64,000 nt of DNA, from the NCBI RefSeq assembly GCF_019311235.1, contig NZ_JAHWDF010000014.1, positions 1-64,000 on the forward strand, in the 5' to 3' direction. The DNA is from Mesonia aestuariivivens (GTDB lineage Bacteria > Bacteroidota > Bacteroidia > Flavobacteriales > Flavobacteriaceae). The notes under the pieces are model-generated. The model was not told the origin of the DNA, did not search any database, and was given only the letters and a program-made list of their open reading frames with translations. Below are positions 23,855-32,305 of the stretch, one piece after another (the stretch's first letter is position 1; every line of letters begins with the position of its first letter). A program made the position numbers and the translations under genes.

Positions 23855-24979
23855 ATGAAGAGATTATATTTTGCTTTTGTATTACTATTTGTTTCAACGA
23901 TATCGATTGCGCAATCTACCATTGATAGAAAACAAGTTTTAGAAGAAATGATGTTGGCTAATCAATATTTTATGGATAAATGGCCTGATACCGGGAAAAC
24001 CATTATTACGAATAAAGAACGGCCAAGTAATATCTGGACGCGTGCGGTTTATTATGAAGGTCTAATGGCTTTGCATGAAATTTATCCCAAAGAAGAATAT
24101 TATCAATATGCCTTAGATTGGGCAAATTCTCATCATTGGGGTTTTAATGGAGGTAACACGACGAGAAATGCCGATAATTATTGCGCGGCACAAACGTATA
24201 TTGATTTATACAATTTACAACCTAATCCAGAAAAGTTAAAGAATACCCGAGCTTGTATGCAGAAGTTTTTAAACACCCTACAAAATGACGATTGGGATTG
24301 GATTGACGCCATACAAATGGGAATGCCGGTCTTTGCTAAAATGGGTGTTTTAGAGAAAGATGAGCGTTATTTTGAGAAAATGTACCAGATGTATATGGCT
24401 TCTCGAAATGAAATAGGAGAGAAGGGGTTATTTAATGAGAAAGACGGACTTTGGTGGAGAGATGCTGACTTCGATCCGCCTTATCAAGAGCCCAACGGAG
24501 AAGATGCTTATTGGAGCCGTGGGAACGGTTGGGTAATTGGTGCGTTGGCAAAAACGCTTTCAATAATTCCTGAAGATGCTCCGCATCGCAAGCAGTATAT
24601 CGACGATTTAAAAGCAATGGCAGCTGCTTTGAAGAAAGTACAACGTAAAGATGGGTTTTGGAATGTGAGCTTGCACGATAAAAAACACTTTGGCGGAAAA
24701 GAACTATCAGGCACCGCTTTATTTGTTTACGGAATGGCTTATGGGGTCAATAATAATTTATTAGATCGAGATGAATATTTACCGGTTATACTAAAAGGTT
24801 GGAATGCGATGGAGGAAGAAGGTTTACACGATAATGGCTTTTTAGGTTATTTACAATCTACCGGAAAAGAACCAAAAGACGGTCAGCCTCTTTCTTACGA
24901 CAAAATTCCAGATTTTGAAGATTATGGTTTAGGCTGCTTTCTATTAGCGGGCAGTGAGATATATCGATTAGAGTTTTAA
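23855..24979 (+). CDS. GH105 unsaturated rhamnogalacturonyl/glucuronyl hydrolase
   Basis: A 374-residue (alpha/alpha)6-barrel enzyme with an N-terminal signal peptide (MKRLYFAFVLLFVSTISIA-Q). The catalytic Asp is in DDWDWIDAIQMGMPV (D151), which corresponds to the essential Asp of YteR-type enzymes. Substrate-binding stretches include RPSNIWTRAVYYEGLMAL, ADNYCAAQTYIDLY, YWSRGNGWVIGALAKTL and ELSGTALFVYGMAYGVN. It removes the 4,5-unsaturated uronic acid left at the non-reducing end by lyases, which fits the PL22-like gene two positions upstream, and exposes rhamnose for GH106. It is the last gene of the locus and ends at two terminator-like structures. Confidence 0.9.
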   Translation: MKRLYFAFVLLFVSTISIAQSTIDRKQVLEEMMLANQYFMDKWPDTGKTIITNKERPSNIWTRAVYYEGLMALHEIYPKEEYYQYALDWANSHHWGFNGGNTTRNADNYCAAQTYIDLYNLQPNPEKLKNTRACMQKFLNTLQNDDWDWIDAIQMGMPVFAKMGVLEKDERYFEKMYQMYMASRNEIGEKGLFNEKDGLWWRDADFDPPYQEPNGEDAYWSRGNGWVIGALAKTLSIIPEDAPHRKQYIDDLKAMAAALKKVQRKDGFWNVSLHDKKHFGGKELSGTALFVYGMAYGVNNNLLDRDEYLPVILKGWNAMEEEGLHDNGFLGYLQSTGKEPKDGQPLSYDKIPDFEDYGLGCFLLAGSEIYRLEF

Positions 24980-25012
24980 AACTTTTTAATTGATTTTTTA
25001 GATTTGGTTTGA

Positions 25013-25049
25013 AGTCCTGTTTTTCTACGATGAGAACAGGGCTTTTTTT
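25013..25049 (+). terminator. Rho-independent terminator after GH105
   Basis: Stem cctgtt / aacagg, with partly paired ttttct / tgaga, around acga, followed by ggg and a run of seven T. It closes the pectin locus. Confidence 0.7.
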
Positions 25050-25055
25050 GTATAA

Positions 25056-25089
25056 AAAATCCTTCAGTTCAATTGAACTGAAGGATTTT
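25056..25089. terminator. Perfect 34-base palindrome, bidirectional terminator
   Basis: aaaatccttcagttcaa followed directly by its exact reverse complement ttgaactgaaggatttt, with no loop in the duplex and T/A runs at both ends. It sits between two convergent genes (stops at 24979 and 25111), so it can serve both. The fold-back is longer than in an ordinary terminator. Confidence 0.75.
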
Positions 25090-25110
25090 AATTTTAAAAC
25101 TTAAAGACTT

Positions 25111-26577
25111 TTATTCTACTATTAATTTTTCGATTTTTATAGCATTTCCTTTTTTAAACTGAATTAGATACATTCCTGATTTCAGTGAAATATCAATTTG
25201 ATTTTCTTCTTCTCTAAGCTTAAAGTTTTGTAATTGTTTTCCCGTTAAATCTAATATTGTGATGCCTTCTAATTGCTGAGTATTTTCAATAAATAATTTG
25301 TTCAAAGCAGGATTAGGATAGAAAGTAATTTTTTCTAATTCAATTTTATTTATATCCATAGCTTCGCAGTCTACAGGATCATAAAGTACTTCACCCAAAC
25401 TGCTATCATCAGGTTGATGAAAGATTACACTTTCAGCATCTGCAAGCGTATTTTCCTGTCCTTCAATCCAACAGTTGTGTAAGGCCGTGATCGTATTTGG
25501 TGTATTATTATATAAGGCGTAAGTTACTCCGCCATTTTCGTTATTGGCAAAAACATTACCGCCGGGATTTTCATCGTTATCACCTAAATTGATAGAAGCT
25601 TCACCAATAACAGTAATTCCCCACAAATTTCCTCTAACTTCATTATTGGTAGCTATAATTTCTTGAGTATTAGAAGATGAATTTAAAGAAATTCCGCTAC
25701 CGCCAAGATTGGGAATTCCTTGCGTATTGTTATCTTCAATTATATTATTTCTGAGGTAAGCAAAAGAATTTCCGCCTACTATAGTAATTCCATAGCGATT
25801 ATTGGTAATAGTATTGTCGTCTATAATACACCTAATTTCAGATCCTGTTAAGTTTGCAACAGCAATACCGCCAACTTGATCTAATTCAGGATCTCCTATA
25901 ATTGTATTTTGAATAATTTTTAAGGTATCAATACCAGAAGGTCCCATATTAATCTGAGGTCGGTTTTGGTTACTTTGTCCATTACCTTCTAAATAATTAC
26001 CAGTAATAATTGCTGAAACTTCTTGATTAGCTCCAGAAGCCACCGCAGGTAAATCATTTTCAATAAAGGTGTTGTTTTTAATAATTGGAGAACCATAAGA
26101 AACAGAAACCACGGCTCCTGTGGTAGCTCCCGTCACATTATAGGCTAAATAACTATTGGTTAAAGTAAAATTATCGGTAAGTACACGTAAACCGCCACCA
26201 TTTTTAATTACTGTATTATTAATATTTATTTCTGAATTGTCTTCAAATCGAAAGCCTTCATATGGAGTTAAACTATCGGTGGCTGTAATCACCATTTCTC
26301 CTGTAGCTGGATGACTCGAAAAATATCCAAAAACTTGAATAAGCACATTTTCGTCTATATATAATGACTCAGCTGAAGAAAGCTGAAAAGAATCGTTCTC
26401 CGCTATAATTAAATCATCCGTTAAGGTGTAATTTGTTCCGTCAAAAATAAGAGGAGAGTTCGTTGTATTAAGTAGGTCTGTGAGGGTCCAACTGACCCCT
26501 GTATTTGGTGTGGTGTATTGTGCTTTACTTCCTATAAAACATAAAAAAGCAAATAAGGCGAGGGTAATTTTTTTCAT
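25111..26577 (-). CDS. Secreted right-handed beta-helix protein with T9SS C-terminal sorting domain
   Basis: A 488-residue protein with signal peptide MKKITLALFAFLCFIGSKAQ. The middle is a parallel beta-helix of repeated NosD-like coils rich in Asn and Ile (NNTVIKNGG, NNEVRGNLWGITVIG, DNTITNNRYGITIVGG, RNNIIEDNNTQGIPN). The last 75 or so residues are a type A T9SS sorting domain (ITFYPNPALNKLFIENTQ, ILDLTGKQLQNFKL, SGMYLIQFKKGN), so it is exported across the outer membrane. Beta-helix proteins of this shape can be polysaccharide lyases or adhesins; I see no clear catalytic signature. It sits next to the pectin locus but on the other strand and behind a terminator, so a link to pectin is only possible. 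Confidence 0.8.
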   Translation of the reverse strand: MKKITLALFAFLCFIGSKAQYTTPNTGVSWTLTDLLNTTNSPLIFDGTNYTLTDDLIIAENDSFQLSSAESLYIDENVLIQVFGYFSSHPATGEMVITATDSLTPYEGFRFEDNSEININNTVIKNGGGLRVLTDNFTLTNSYLAYNVTGATTGAVVSVSYGSPIIKNNTFIENDLPAVASGANQEVSAIITGNYLEGNGQSNQNRPQINMGPSGIDTLKIIQNTIIGDPELDQVGGIAVANLTGSEIRCIIDDNTITNNRYGITIVGGNSFAYLRNNIIEDNNTQGIPNLGGSGISLNSSSNTQEIIATNNEVRGNLWGITVIGEASINLGDNDENPGGNVFANNENGGVTYALYNNTPNTITALHNCWIEGQENTLADAESVIFHQPDDSSLGEVLYDPVDCEAMDINKIELEKITFYPNPALNKLFIENTQQLEGITILDLTGKQLQNFKLREEENQIDISLKSGMYLIQFKKGNAIKIEKLIVE

Positions 26578-26662
26578 AATTATTCTATTAAGGTTTGTGT
26601 TGAAAAACTTTGATAATTAGAAAAATACTTAAAATCTTTTGAGATAAGAAATAATCTTAAAT

Positions 26663-26694
26663 AAAAAAAGCTCCTCGAAAAGAGAAGCTTTTTT
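26663..26694 (-). terminator. Terminator after tRNA-Leu
   Basis: On the minus strand the stem aaaaaagcttctc / gaggagctttttt closes around ttttc directly after the tRNA 3' CCA, and the second arm ends in a T-run. Confidence 0.7.
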
Positions 26695-26778
26695 GGTGCG
26701 GGCGGGGAGACTCGAACTCCCACACCTTGCGGCACTAGATCCTAAGTCTAGCGTGTCTACCAATTCCACCACGCCCGC
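26694..26778 (-). tRNA. tRNA-Leu (anticodon UAG)
   Basis: An 85-base class II tRNA. Acceptor GCGGGCG pairs with CGCCCGC, the discriminator is A, and CCA is encoded. The D-arm is TGGTGGAATTGGTAGACACG, the anticodon stem CTAGA/TCTAG frames the loop CTTAGGA with anticodon TAG, there is a variable arm (GTGCCGCAAGGTGT), and the T-arm loop contains TTCGAGT. It reads CUN leucine codons. The long variable arm and the anticodon agree on leucine. Confidence 0.95.
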
Positions 26779-26924
26779 ATTAAAACTTAGCAACAAACTT
26801 AGGATAGTTTGCTAAGCGGTTGCAAATATAAATAAACATTTTAATATTCAAAGAAAGTATCCCATAAAATTTCAATTTTTAAAAACATCTTGTTATCTTG
26901 TCACTTGAACAAAAAAAAGTTTTC

Positions 26925-28313
26925 ATGAATAAGAGCAGAGCTTATATAGAAGAGCATAAAGAACGTTTTCTACAAGAACTCATAGAGTTATTGAAAATCC
27001 CTTCCATAAGTGCAGATTCAGCCTACAAAGCAGATGTTATTAAAACGGCAACAGCTGTAAAAGAGAGTTTAGCAAGTGCGGGTTGCGATCTAACAGAAAT
27101 TTGTGAAACTCCTGGCTATCCAGTAGTTTACGGAGAGAAAATGATCGATAAAAATTTGCCAACGGTCTTAGTTTACGGGCATTATGATGTGCAACCTCCA
27201 GATCCTATTAACTTGTGGGATTCTCCGCCATTTGAACCCGTAATTAAAAAAACCGAAACTCATCCCGAAGGTGCTATTTTTGCACGAGGTGCCTGCGATG
27301 ATAAAGGGCAAATGTATATGCACGTGAAAGCCTTAGAATACATGGTAAAAAATGATGATTTACCATGTAATGTGAAGTTTATGATTGAAGGCGAAGAAGA
27401 AGTAGGAAGCGAAAATTTAGGTTGGTTTATTGAACGCAATCACGAAAAATTAAAAAATGATGTGATTTTAATCTCAGATACGGGGATGATTGCTAAAGAT
27501 GTACCTTCAATTACTACTGGTTTACGCGGATTAAGTTATGTAGAAGTAGAAGTTACGGGGCCAAATCGTGATTTGCATTCTGGACTTTATGGAGGCGCTG
27601 TCGCTAATCCTATTAATGTCTTAAGCAAGATGATTGCTTCGCTTCACGATGAAAATAACCATATTACGATACCAGGCTTTTACGATAAAGTAGAAGAGCT
27701 TACGCAAAAAGAGCGAGCAAAAATGGGTGAAGCTCCTTTTGACTTAGAGAATTATAAAAAAGCCTTAGATCTTCATGATGTGTATGGTGAAAAAGGATAC
27801 ACTACTAACGAGAGAAACTCAATTCGTCCAACCTTAGATGTGAACGGAATTTGGGGTGGTTATACAGGTGAAGGTGCTAAAACCGTTATTGCTAGCAAAG
27901 CGTTTGCAAAGATATCTATGCGTTTGGTCCCTCACCAAGACTGGAAAGAAATTACTGAGTTATTTAAAAAACATTTTGAAAGTATAGCCCCAAGTGGAGT
28001 TACGGTAGATGTGAAACCACACCATGGCGGGCAAGGTTATGTAACCCCAATCGATGGAATTGAATACCAAGCCGCCAGTGAAGCTTATCAAGAAGTTTTT
28101 GGGAAAGAACCTATACCACAGCGCAGCGGCGGTAGCATACCTATTGTTTCTTTATTTGAAAAAGAATTACAAAGTAAAACCATCTTAATGGGCTTTGGTT
28201 TAGATACCGATGCGATTCACTCTCCCAATGAACATTTCGGAATTTGGAATTATTTAAAAGGAATAGAAACCATTCCTTTTTTCTATAAACATTTTGCGAA
28301 ATTGAAAAAATAA
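26925..28313 (+). CDS. M20 family dipeptidase
   Basis: A 462-residue cytoplasmic zinc peptidase, M20 (carboxypeptidase/carnosinase-like). I choose the ATG at 26925 over a TTG 27 bases upstream. The metal-site motifs are VYGHYDVQPP (His, Asp), ARGACDDKGQM (bridging Asp), MIEGEEEVGSENL (catalytic Glu pair) and DAIHSPNEHFG (last His). The dimerisation lid is the segment from about residue 205 to 360. It would hydrolyse dipeptides or short peptides. The gene stands alone, with tRNA-Leu divergent upstream and a terminator downstream. Confidence 0.9.
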   Translation: MNKSRAYIEEHKERFLQELIELLKIPSISADSAYKADVIKTATAVKESLASAGCDLTEICETPGYPVVYGEKMIDKNLPTVLVYGHYDVQPPDPINLWDSPPFEPVIKKTETHPEGAIFARGACDDKGQMYMHVKALEYMVKNDDLPCNVKFMIEGEEEVGSENLGWFIERNHEKLKNDVILISDTGMIAKDVPSITTGLRGLSYVEVEVTGPNRDLHSGLYGGAVANPINVLSKMIASLHDENNHITIPGFYDKVEELTQKERAKMGEAPFDLENYKKALDLHDVYGEKGYTTNERNSIRPTLDVNGIWGGYTGEGAKTVIASKAFAKISMRLVPHQDWKEITELFKKHFESIAPSGVTVDVKPHHGGQGYVTPIDGIEYQAASEAYQEVFGKEPIPQRSGGSIPIVSLFEKELQSKTILMGFGLDTDAIHSPNEHFGIWNYLKGIETIPFFYKHFAKLKK

Positions 28314-28320
28314 GTTTATT

Positions 28321-28354
28321 AAAAAACCTCTTCCAAATTTTGAAGAGGTTTTTT
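28321..28354. terminator. Bidirectional terminator between convergent genes
   Basis: Arms aaaaaacctcttc and gaagaggtttttt with loop caaatttt. A-run and T-run on the two sides allow use by the M20 gene and by the YdjM-like gene that ends at 28381. Confidence 0.8.
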
Positions 28355-28380
28355 AGTTATAGCATTTTTTTAATTGAAAT

Positions 28381-29376
28381 TTAATTTCCTTTAAGTCTCG
28401 ACCATAATTCTTCAACTAACTTTTTAGCTTGTTCAGTGTCTTTTTCTTTTTCTGTGATAATAACATTTCCGTTTTGTTTTTGCAATTGAAAACTAAAAGC
28501 GAAATTTTTAGCTGAAGGAGAAAAGCCTAATAAACCAAAGCGTAAATCATTCAAATATAATTTATCGTTTTCTTTGCTAATGGTGTACCAACCTTTAGTA
28601 ATATTAATAAGTCGTTGTACTTTTTCTTTATGTTTAAAATCTCCCAGCCATTCGTGGTGTTTAGGGTAAGCGGTAAATTGTATAGGCTGAGAATCGAACA
28701 ATGAATAATGACCTATTAGATAAGCACTCTCTGTATCGACATTTGCTGTCCACAAAATAGTATTGAAGGGAGAAGGTTTGGTCTCCATTTCTATATATGA
28801 AATGTGTTGTTGCTGAAGCGCATCTTCAAATTTTTGATAGGTAATCCATTTAAACATCAGAGTGATCATCATATAAGCTGAACTGACGATGAGTCCCAGA
28901 TTATTTAATTTTCTTCGTTGAGCAGAACCTCTTTTTTGCCGCATGGCTAATATCACAAAAACCAAAAAAGGTAAGGTGTATAGGGGATCGATCACGAAAA
29001 TATTCTTGTAAGCTAAGCGCAGATCGAGTGGCCAAAATAATTGTGTACCCCAAGTGGTGTGTGCATCTAAAAGCGGATGCGTGAGAAATCCCCAAAAAAA
29101 TAACCAAGCCCAAGCTTTCCAGTTTGCTTTGGTTTCCCATAAAGAAACAAGCCAGCCAAATATGGGGGCAAAAACAATAGAGAATAAAATAGAATGGGTA
29201 AACCCACGATGAATTTCTAAGGCGGTTACCGTATCGACGAAATAGGAAGCAAAAGTATCCAAATCTGGAATTGTTCCAGCAATAGCTCCGTAGAGCATCG
29301 CTTTATTGCCAACTTTTTTACCAAGAACCGCTTCACCAACGGCAGCACCCAAAACAATTTGCGTTAAAGAATCCAT
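28381..29376 (-). CDS. YdjM-like membrane-bound metal-dependent hydrolase (DUF457)
   Basis: A 331-residue protein starting MDSLTQIVLGAAVGEAVLGK with the metal-site stretch AGTIPDLDTF, EIHRGFTHSI and HPLLDAHTTWGTQLFWP, the His/Asp pattern of the YdjM/DUF457 family. There are four or five membrane helices in the N-terminal 180 residues and a soluble beta-rich C-terminal domain. Members are predicted inner-membrane phosphohydrolases of unknown substrate. Its start codon abuts the stop of the ZIP gene, and it is the last gene of an operon with ZIP and the MutS-like gene. I have no firm idea of the physiological role. Confidence 0.75.
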   Translation of the reverse strand: MDSLTQIVLGAAVGEAVLGKKVGNKAMLYGAIAGTIPDLDTFASYFVDTVTALEIHRGFTHSILFSIVFAPIFGWLVSLWETKANWKAWAWLFFWGFLTHPLLDAHTTWGTQLFWPLDLRLAYKNIFVIDPLYTLPFLVFVILAMRQKRGSAQRRKLNNLGLIVSSAYMMITLMFKWITYQKFEDALQQQHISYIEMETKPSPFNTILWTANVDTESAYLIGHYSLFDSQPIQFTAYPKHHEWLGDFKHKEKVQRLINITKGWYTISKENDKLYLNDLRFGLLGFSPSAKNFAFSFQLQKQNGNVIITEKEKDTEQAKKLVEELWSRLKGN

Positions 29377-30084
29377 TTAAATAAGTTTTTCTCCTACAAT
29401 TCCTATTAAAAAACCTAAACTAGCTCCTAAAGAAGTAATGTAGTTATTATCGAGTTTACTTTCAGGTATAATTTCTTGAATTAATAAATACAAAATACCA
29501 CCACTAGCAAATGTCATTAAATGGGCGGTAAGGCTAGGAAAATCTCTTAACACAAAATGACCTAAAAGTGCGCCTAGAATTCCGCAAAAACTTAAAAAGA
29601 AAAAAATAATTAATGTTTTTTGAGCAGAATAGCCGCTTTGCACCATGTCTCTATAGGCATTAAAAGCTTCGGGTAAATTTTGAAGACCAATGAATACGGC
29701 AAGTAAAGTTCCCATGTTGGGGTTAATGGCAAAAACGGCCCCTAGTGCAATAGCTTCAGGAATAAAATCCATAAGCATGGCTAAAAGCGTAGCGGTCTGG
29801 CCTCCTTTTTTAGATAAGTACCTGTCAATGAATAAAAAAACTAGCGTTCCTAAAATAAAAGAAAAAGCCATTTCAGAAAGACTTAAATCTTCCATTCCTG
29901 TGGGGATTAACACCAATGCGATGGCTGATAAAATAATGCCTGCTCCAAAAGACATGAGAAAATGTATGATTTCATATTTTACTGGAGTTTCTTTAATGTG
30001 ATGATTAAAGAAATTAGCTAAAATGCCTCCCAGAAAAACGGTAAATCCAGCAAATGCTGAATGTAGAATTAATTTAATTAACAT
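29377..30084 (-). CDS. ZIP family metal transporter
   Basis: A 235-residue inner-membrane protein with about eight hydrophobic segments. The metal-path helices are readable as ALVLIPTGMEDL in helix two or three, LLAMLMDFIPEAIALGAVF in helix four (Asp, Pro-Glu) and GLQNLPEAFNAYRDM in helix five (Asn, Pro-Glu). This is the ZIP (SLC39-like) pattern for Zn/Fe/Mn uptake. The usual His-rich loop between helices three and four is short and lacks histidines. It sits 11 bases after the MutS-like gene and immediately before the YdjM-like gene. Confidence 0.85.
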   Translation of the reverse strand: MLIKLILHSAFAGFTVFLGGILANFFNHHIKETPVKYEIIHFLMSFGAGIILSAIALVLIPTGMEDLSLSEMAFSFILGTLVFLFIDRYLSKKGGQTATLLAMLMDFIPEAIALGAVFAINPNMGTLLAVFIGLQNLPEAFNAYRDMVQSGYSAQKTLIIFFFLSFCGILGALLGHFVLRDFPSLTAHLMTFASGGILYLLIQEIIPESKLDNNYITSLGASLGFLIGIVGEKLI

Positions 30085-30095
30085 AGCATAAAAAG

Positions 30096-31871
30096 TTATT
30101 CATCTACAATATTCATTTTTCTTAGCAAAAAGGAAGCATTCATATTTTGGCAAATTCCATCTTTAAATTTGTAATCAAAATGTAATTCATCGTTAATGAT
30201 TTCTGCATCAAAATAATGATTTTTTACCTGAGGTAATTCATTCGCTACTTCGCATAAACTCAAATCGTGCGTGGCAATAATTCCGGTAGAGTGGGAGTTA
30301 ATGAGTTTTTCTACAAACTTTCTAGAGCCAATTGCTTTATCGGTAGAGTTGGTTCCTTTTAAAATTTCATCAAGAATAATAAAATATTTGTCACTCTTAA
30401 TTTCATCTACAATAAATTTTAGTCGGCTTAATTCTGAATAGAAATAAGAAGCTTCATCGGCAAGCGAATCTACCGTTCGCATACTGGTAATGAGTTTTAT
30501 GGGCGAATATTCACAAGTTTTTGCACATACAGGAAGCCCTATATTTCCCATGACGAGTTGCAGAGAAACTGTTCTTAAAAATGTACTTTTTCCTGCCATA
30601 TTAGCGCCAGTAATGATAAAAAATTCTTGCTCATCAATCTGGTAATCATTCTTCACCGCATCTTTAGGATTAATCAATGGGTGTACCGCTTCTGTAGTTT
30701 TTAAAATAACATCATTTTGCTGAATACTAGGATAGGTGTAAGATTGATGATTAAAAGCAAAACCACCTAACGAATTATAAGCATCAAAATAATCAATCGC
30801 TTCAAACCAGTTTTCAGTGCGATTAGCATATTTTAAGATCCATTGTTCAAGCTCGTAAGCTTTCCACAAATCCCAAAGCATAAAACCACTTATTACTTGA
30901 CCAAAAATCATAAAATTCTTACGTTCTAGCCCGTCTATAATTTTTGAAAATTCTTTCACTAGGTTAGATGCCTTTTTAGCTTTAATTTCAATTTGTTTTT
31001 GATGATTTTTATTAAGTTCAGCTTTAAAATCTTCATTTTCAATTAAACCTAATAATAAATGATATTGCTGAAAAGTACTTTGTATTTCACTTACATAGCC
31101 CGAAAGTTCATTTACCTTCTTAGCAAATCTGCTAATAATAATCCACCCGATAATAAACCAACCTGCTAAGTAAAACCAAGGTATATAATCTAAGGATAAA
31201 GCGATAAATAAAACTAACGAAACAGCAGAAAATACTTTGGGTAACCACTTAAAAACCGAAGGGACAAATGTTTTATAATCTTTAAACCATTGCAAAATAA
31301 TCGGAGCTTTAATCTTTGCTTTTGCCATTTTAGCGATGGCAGTAAACTCTTGTCTAAAGTTTAATTTTTCTGCAAGCTCTTGAATGCTATGTTGCTTTTT
31401 TTCAATATGCTCAATATTGTTACCACTTAATAAATTAGCTAATTTTTGTTTACCTGAAGCCAATGCGGTACGGTTGAGGTATTGAAAAAACGAACGCTTA
31501 CCAAACAAATCGATATCTTGACTGAACTCGTGCTGCGGGTCTACAAATTCTTCCCCATTAGGCAAGTGATGAAAATTACGATTTAAAACGCTTATTTCTG
31601 TTTCATTTAATTGAATGAGTTGTTTTAGCTTTTCTTTATCCTGTTGAAGATCGGTATGTCTAGATACTAAATAAAGAAAAGAAGCAATTCCTAAAAAGAC
31701 AAAAAGTAATACTAACGATGTAATGCTCGAATAGAAATAAATTAAAAAGGCAAAAAGTAAAAAAGCCGTTAACCGAAGCATACTCGATGCAAATAGTTTT
31801 TTCTTAAGACTGTTTAGTGCCGTTTGGTGTTGCTCAATTTTATCTTGATAAACCGATAAAGGTGATTTCAT
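30096..31871 (-). CDS. Membrane-anchored MutS-like ATPase
   Basis: A 591-residue protein with a MutS-type ATPase at the C-terminus: Walker A GANMAGKSTFLRT near residue 420, MRTVDSLADEASYFYSELSR (the ST.F..E region) and Walker B FIILDEILKGTNSTDKAIG, then GIIATHDL. Upstream is a helical core/lever-like region. Mismatch-recognition and connector domains of true MutS are absent. Instead two hydrophobic hairpins are present (residues about 30-68 and 210-245), so the protein is probably inserted in the inner membrane. Such MutS-like proteins are frequent in Bacteroidota and usually annotated as mismatch repair, which the architecture does not support. Operon with ZIP and YdjM-like genes. Confidence 0.8.
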   Translation of the reverse strand: MKSPLSVYQDKIEQHQTALNSLKKKLFASSMLRLTAFLLFAFLIYFYSSITSLVLLFVFLGIASFLYLVSRHTDLQQDKEKLKQLIQLNETEISVLNRNFHHLPNGEEFVDPQHEFSQDIDLFGKRSFFQYLNRTALASGKQKLANLLSGNNIEHIEKKQHSIQELAEKLNFRQEFTAIAKMAKAKIKAPIILQWFKDYKTFVPSVFKWLPKVFSAVSLVLFIALSLDYIPWFYLAGWFIIGWIIISRFAKKVNELSGYVSEIQSTFQQYHLLLGLIENEDFKAELNKNHQKQIEIKAKKASNLVKEFSKIIDGLERKNFMIFGQVISGFMLWDLWKAYELEQWILKYANRTENWFEAIDYFDAYNSLGGFAFNHQSYTYPSIQQNDVILKTTEAVHPLINPKDAVKNDYQIDEQEFFIITGANMAGKSTFLRTVSLQLVMGNIGLPVCAKTCEYSPIKLITSMRTVDSLADEASYFYSELSRLKFIVDEIKSDKYFIILDEILKGTNSTDKAIGSRKFVEKLINSHSTGIIATHDLSLCEVANELPQVKNHYFDAEIINDELHFDYKFKDGICQNMNASFLLRKMNIVDE

Positions 31872-31925
31872 GAATTTCTTATTGAAAGTATATGTAGTGC
31901 TAAAATACAGAACTTCTTTAAGAAT

Positions 31926-32303
31926 TTAGGATTGCATTTCTTTTAATTCTTGCTTTTGTTTTTGGGTAAGTTTACTTACTACCAATTCGTAGCTATGCGT
32001 AATAAAATGCTTAAGTTGTTGGTCGTTGAGTTGCGAACCATTAACGATTACCGTATTCCAATGTTTTTTATTCATATGGTAACCGGCGTAAATTTCTTCT
32101 GGATATTTTTCGCGAAGTTCTAGCGCTTTTTCAGGATCGCATTTTACATTAATAGCCGGTTCTCCTAATTCCCATTTTTCTAACGAGACTAACCCAAACA
32201 TTTTCCCCATAACTTTAAAAACCAAGGTGTCTTCATTAAACGGGAAGTCTTCTGTGGCTCCTTTAAAATTTAAAAAATATTCGCGTAGTTCTAAAATATC
32301 CAT
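31926..32303 (-). CDS. MmcQ/YjbR family protein
   Basis: A 125-residue protein of the MmcQ/YjbR fold: LREYFLNFKGATEDFPFNED, TLVFKVMGKMFGLVSLE, INVKCDPEKALELREKYPE and HMNKKHWNTVIVNGSQLNDQ are the conserved blocks. The fold is a double-wing CyaY-like domain with suggested DNA binding; the cellular role is unknown. It is the last gene of a three-gene operon; its ATG is two bases after the DUF4230 stop. Confidence 0.85.
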   Translation of the reverse strand: MDILELREYFLNFKGATEDFPFNEDTLVFKVMGKMFGLVSLEKWELGEPAINVKCDPEKALELREKYPEEIYAGYHMNKKHWNTVIVNGSQLNDQQLKHFITHSYELVVSKLTQKQKQELKEMQS

Positions 32304-32305
32304 TA

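Noticed and set aside
30096-31871. Classical mismatch repair MutS
   Set aside because: No mismatch-recognition or connector domain, and clear membrane segments.
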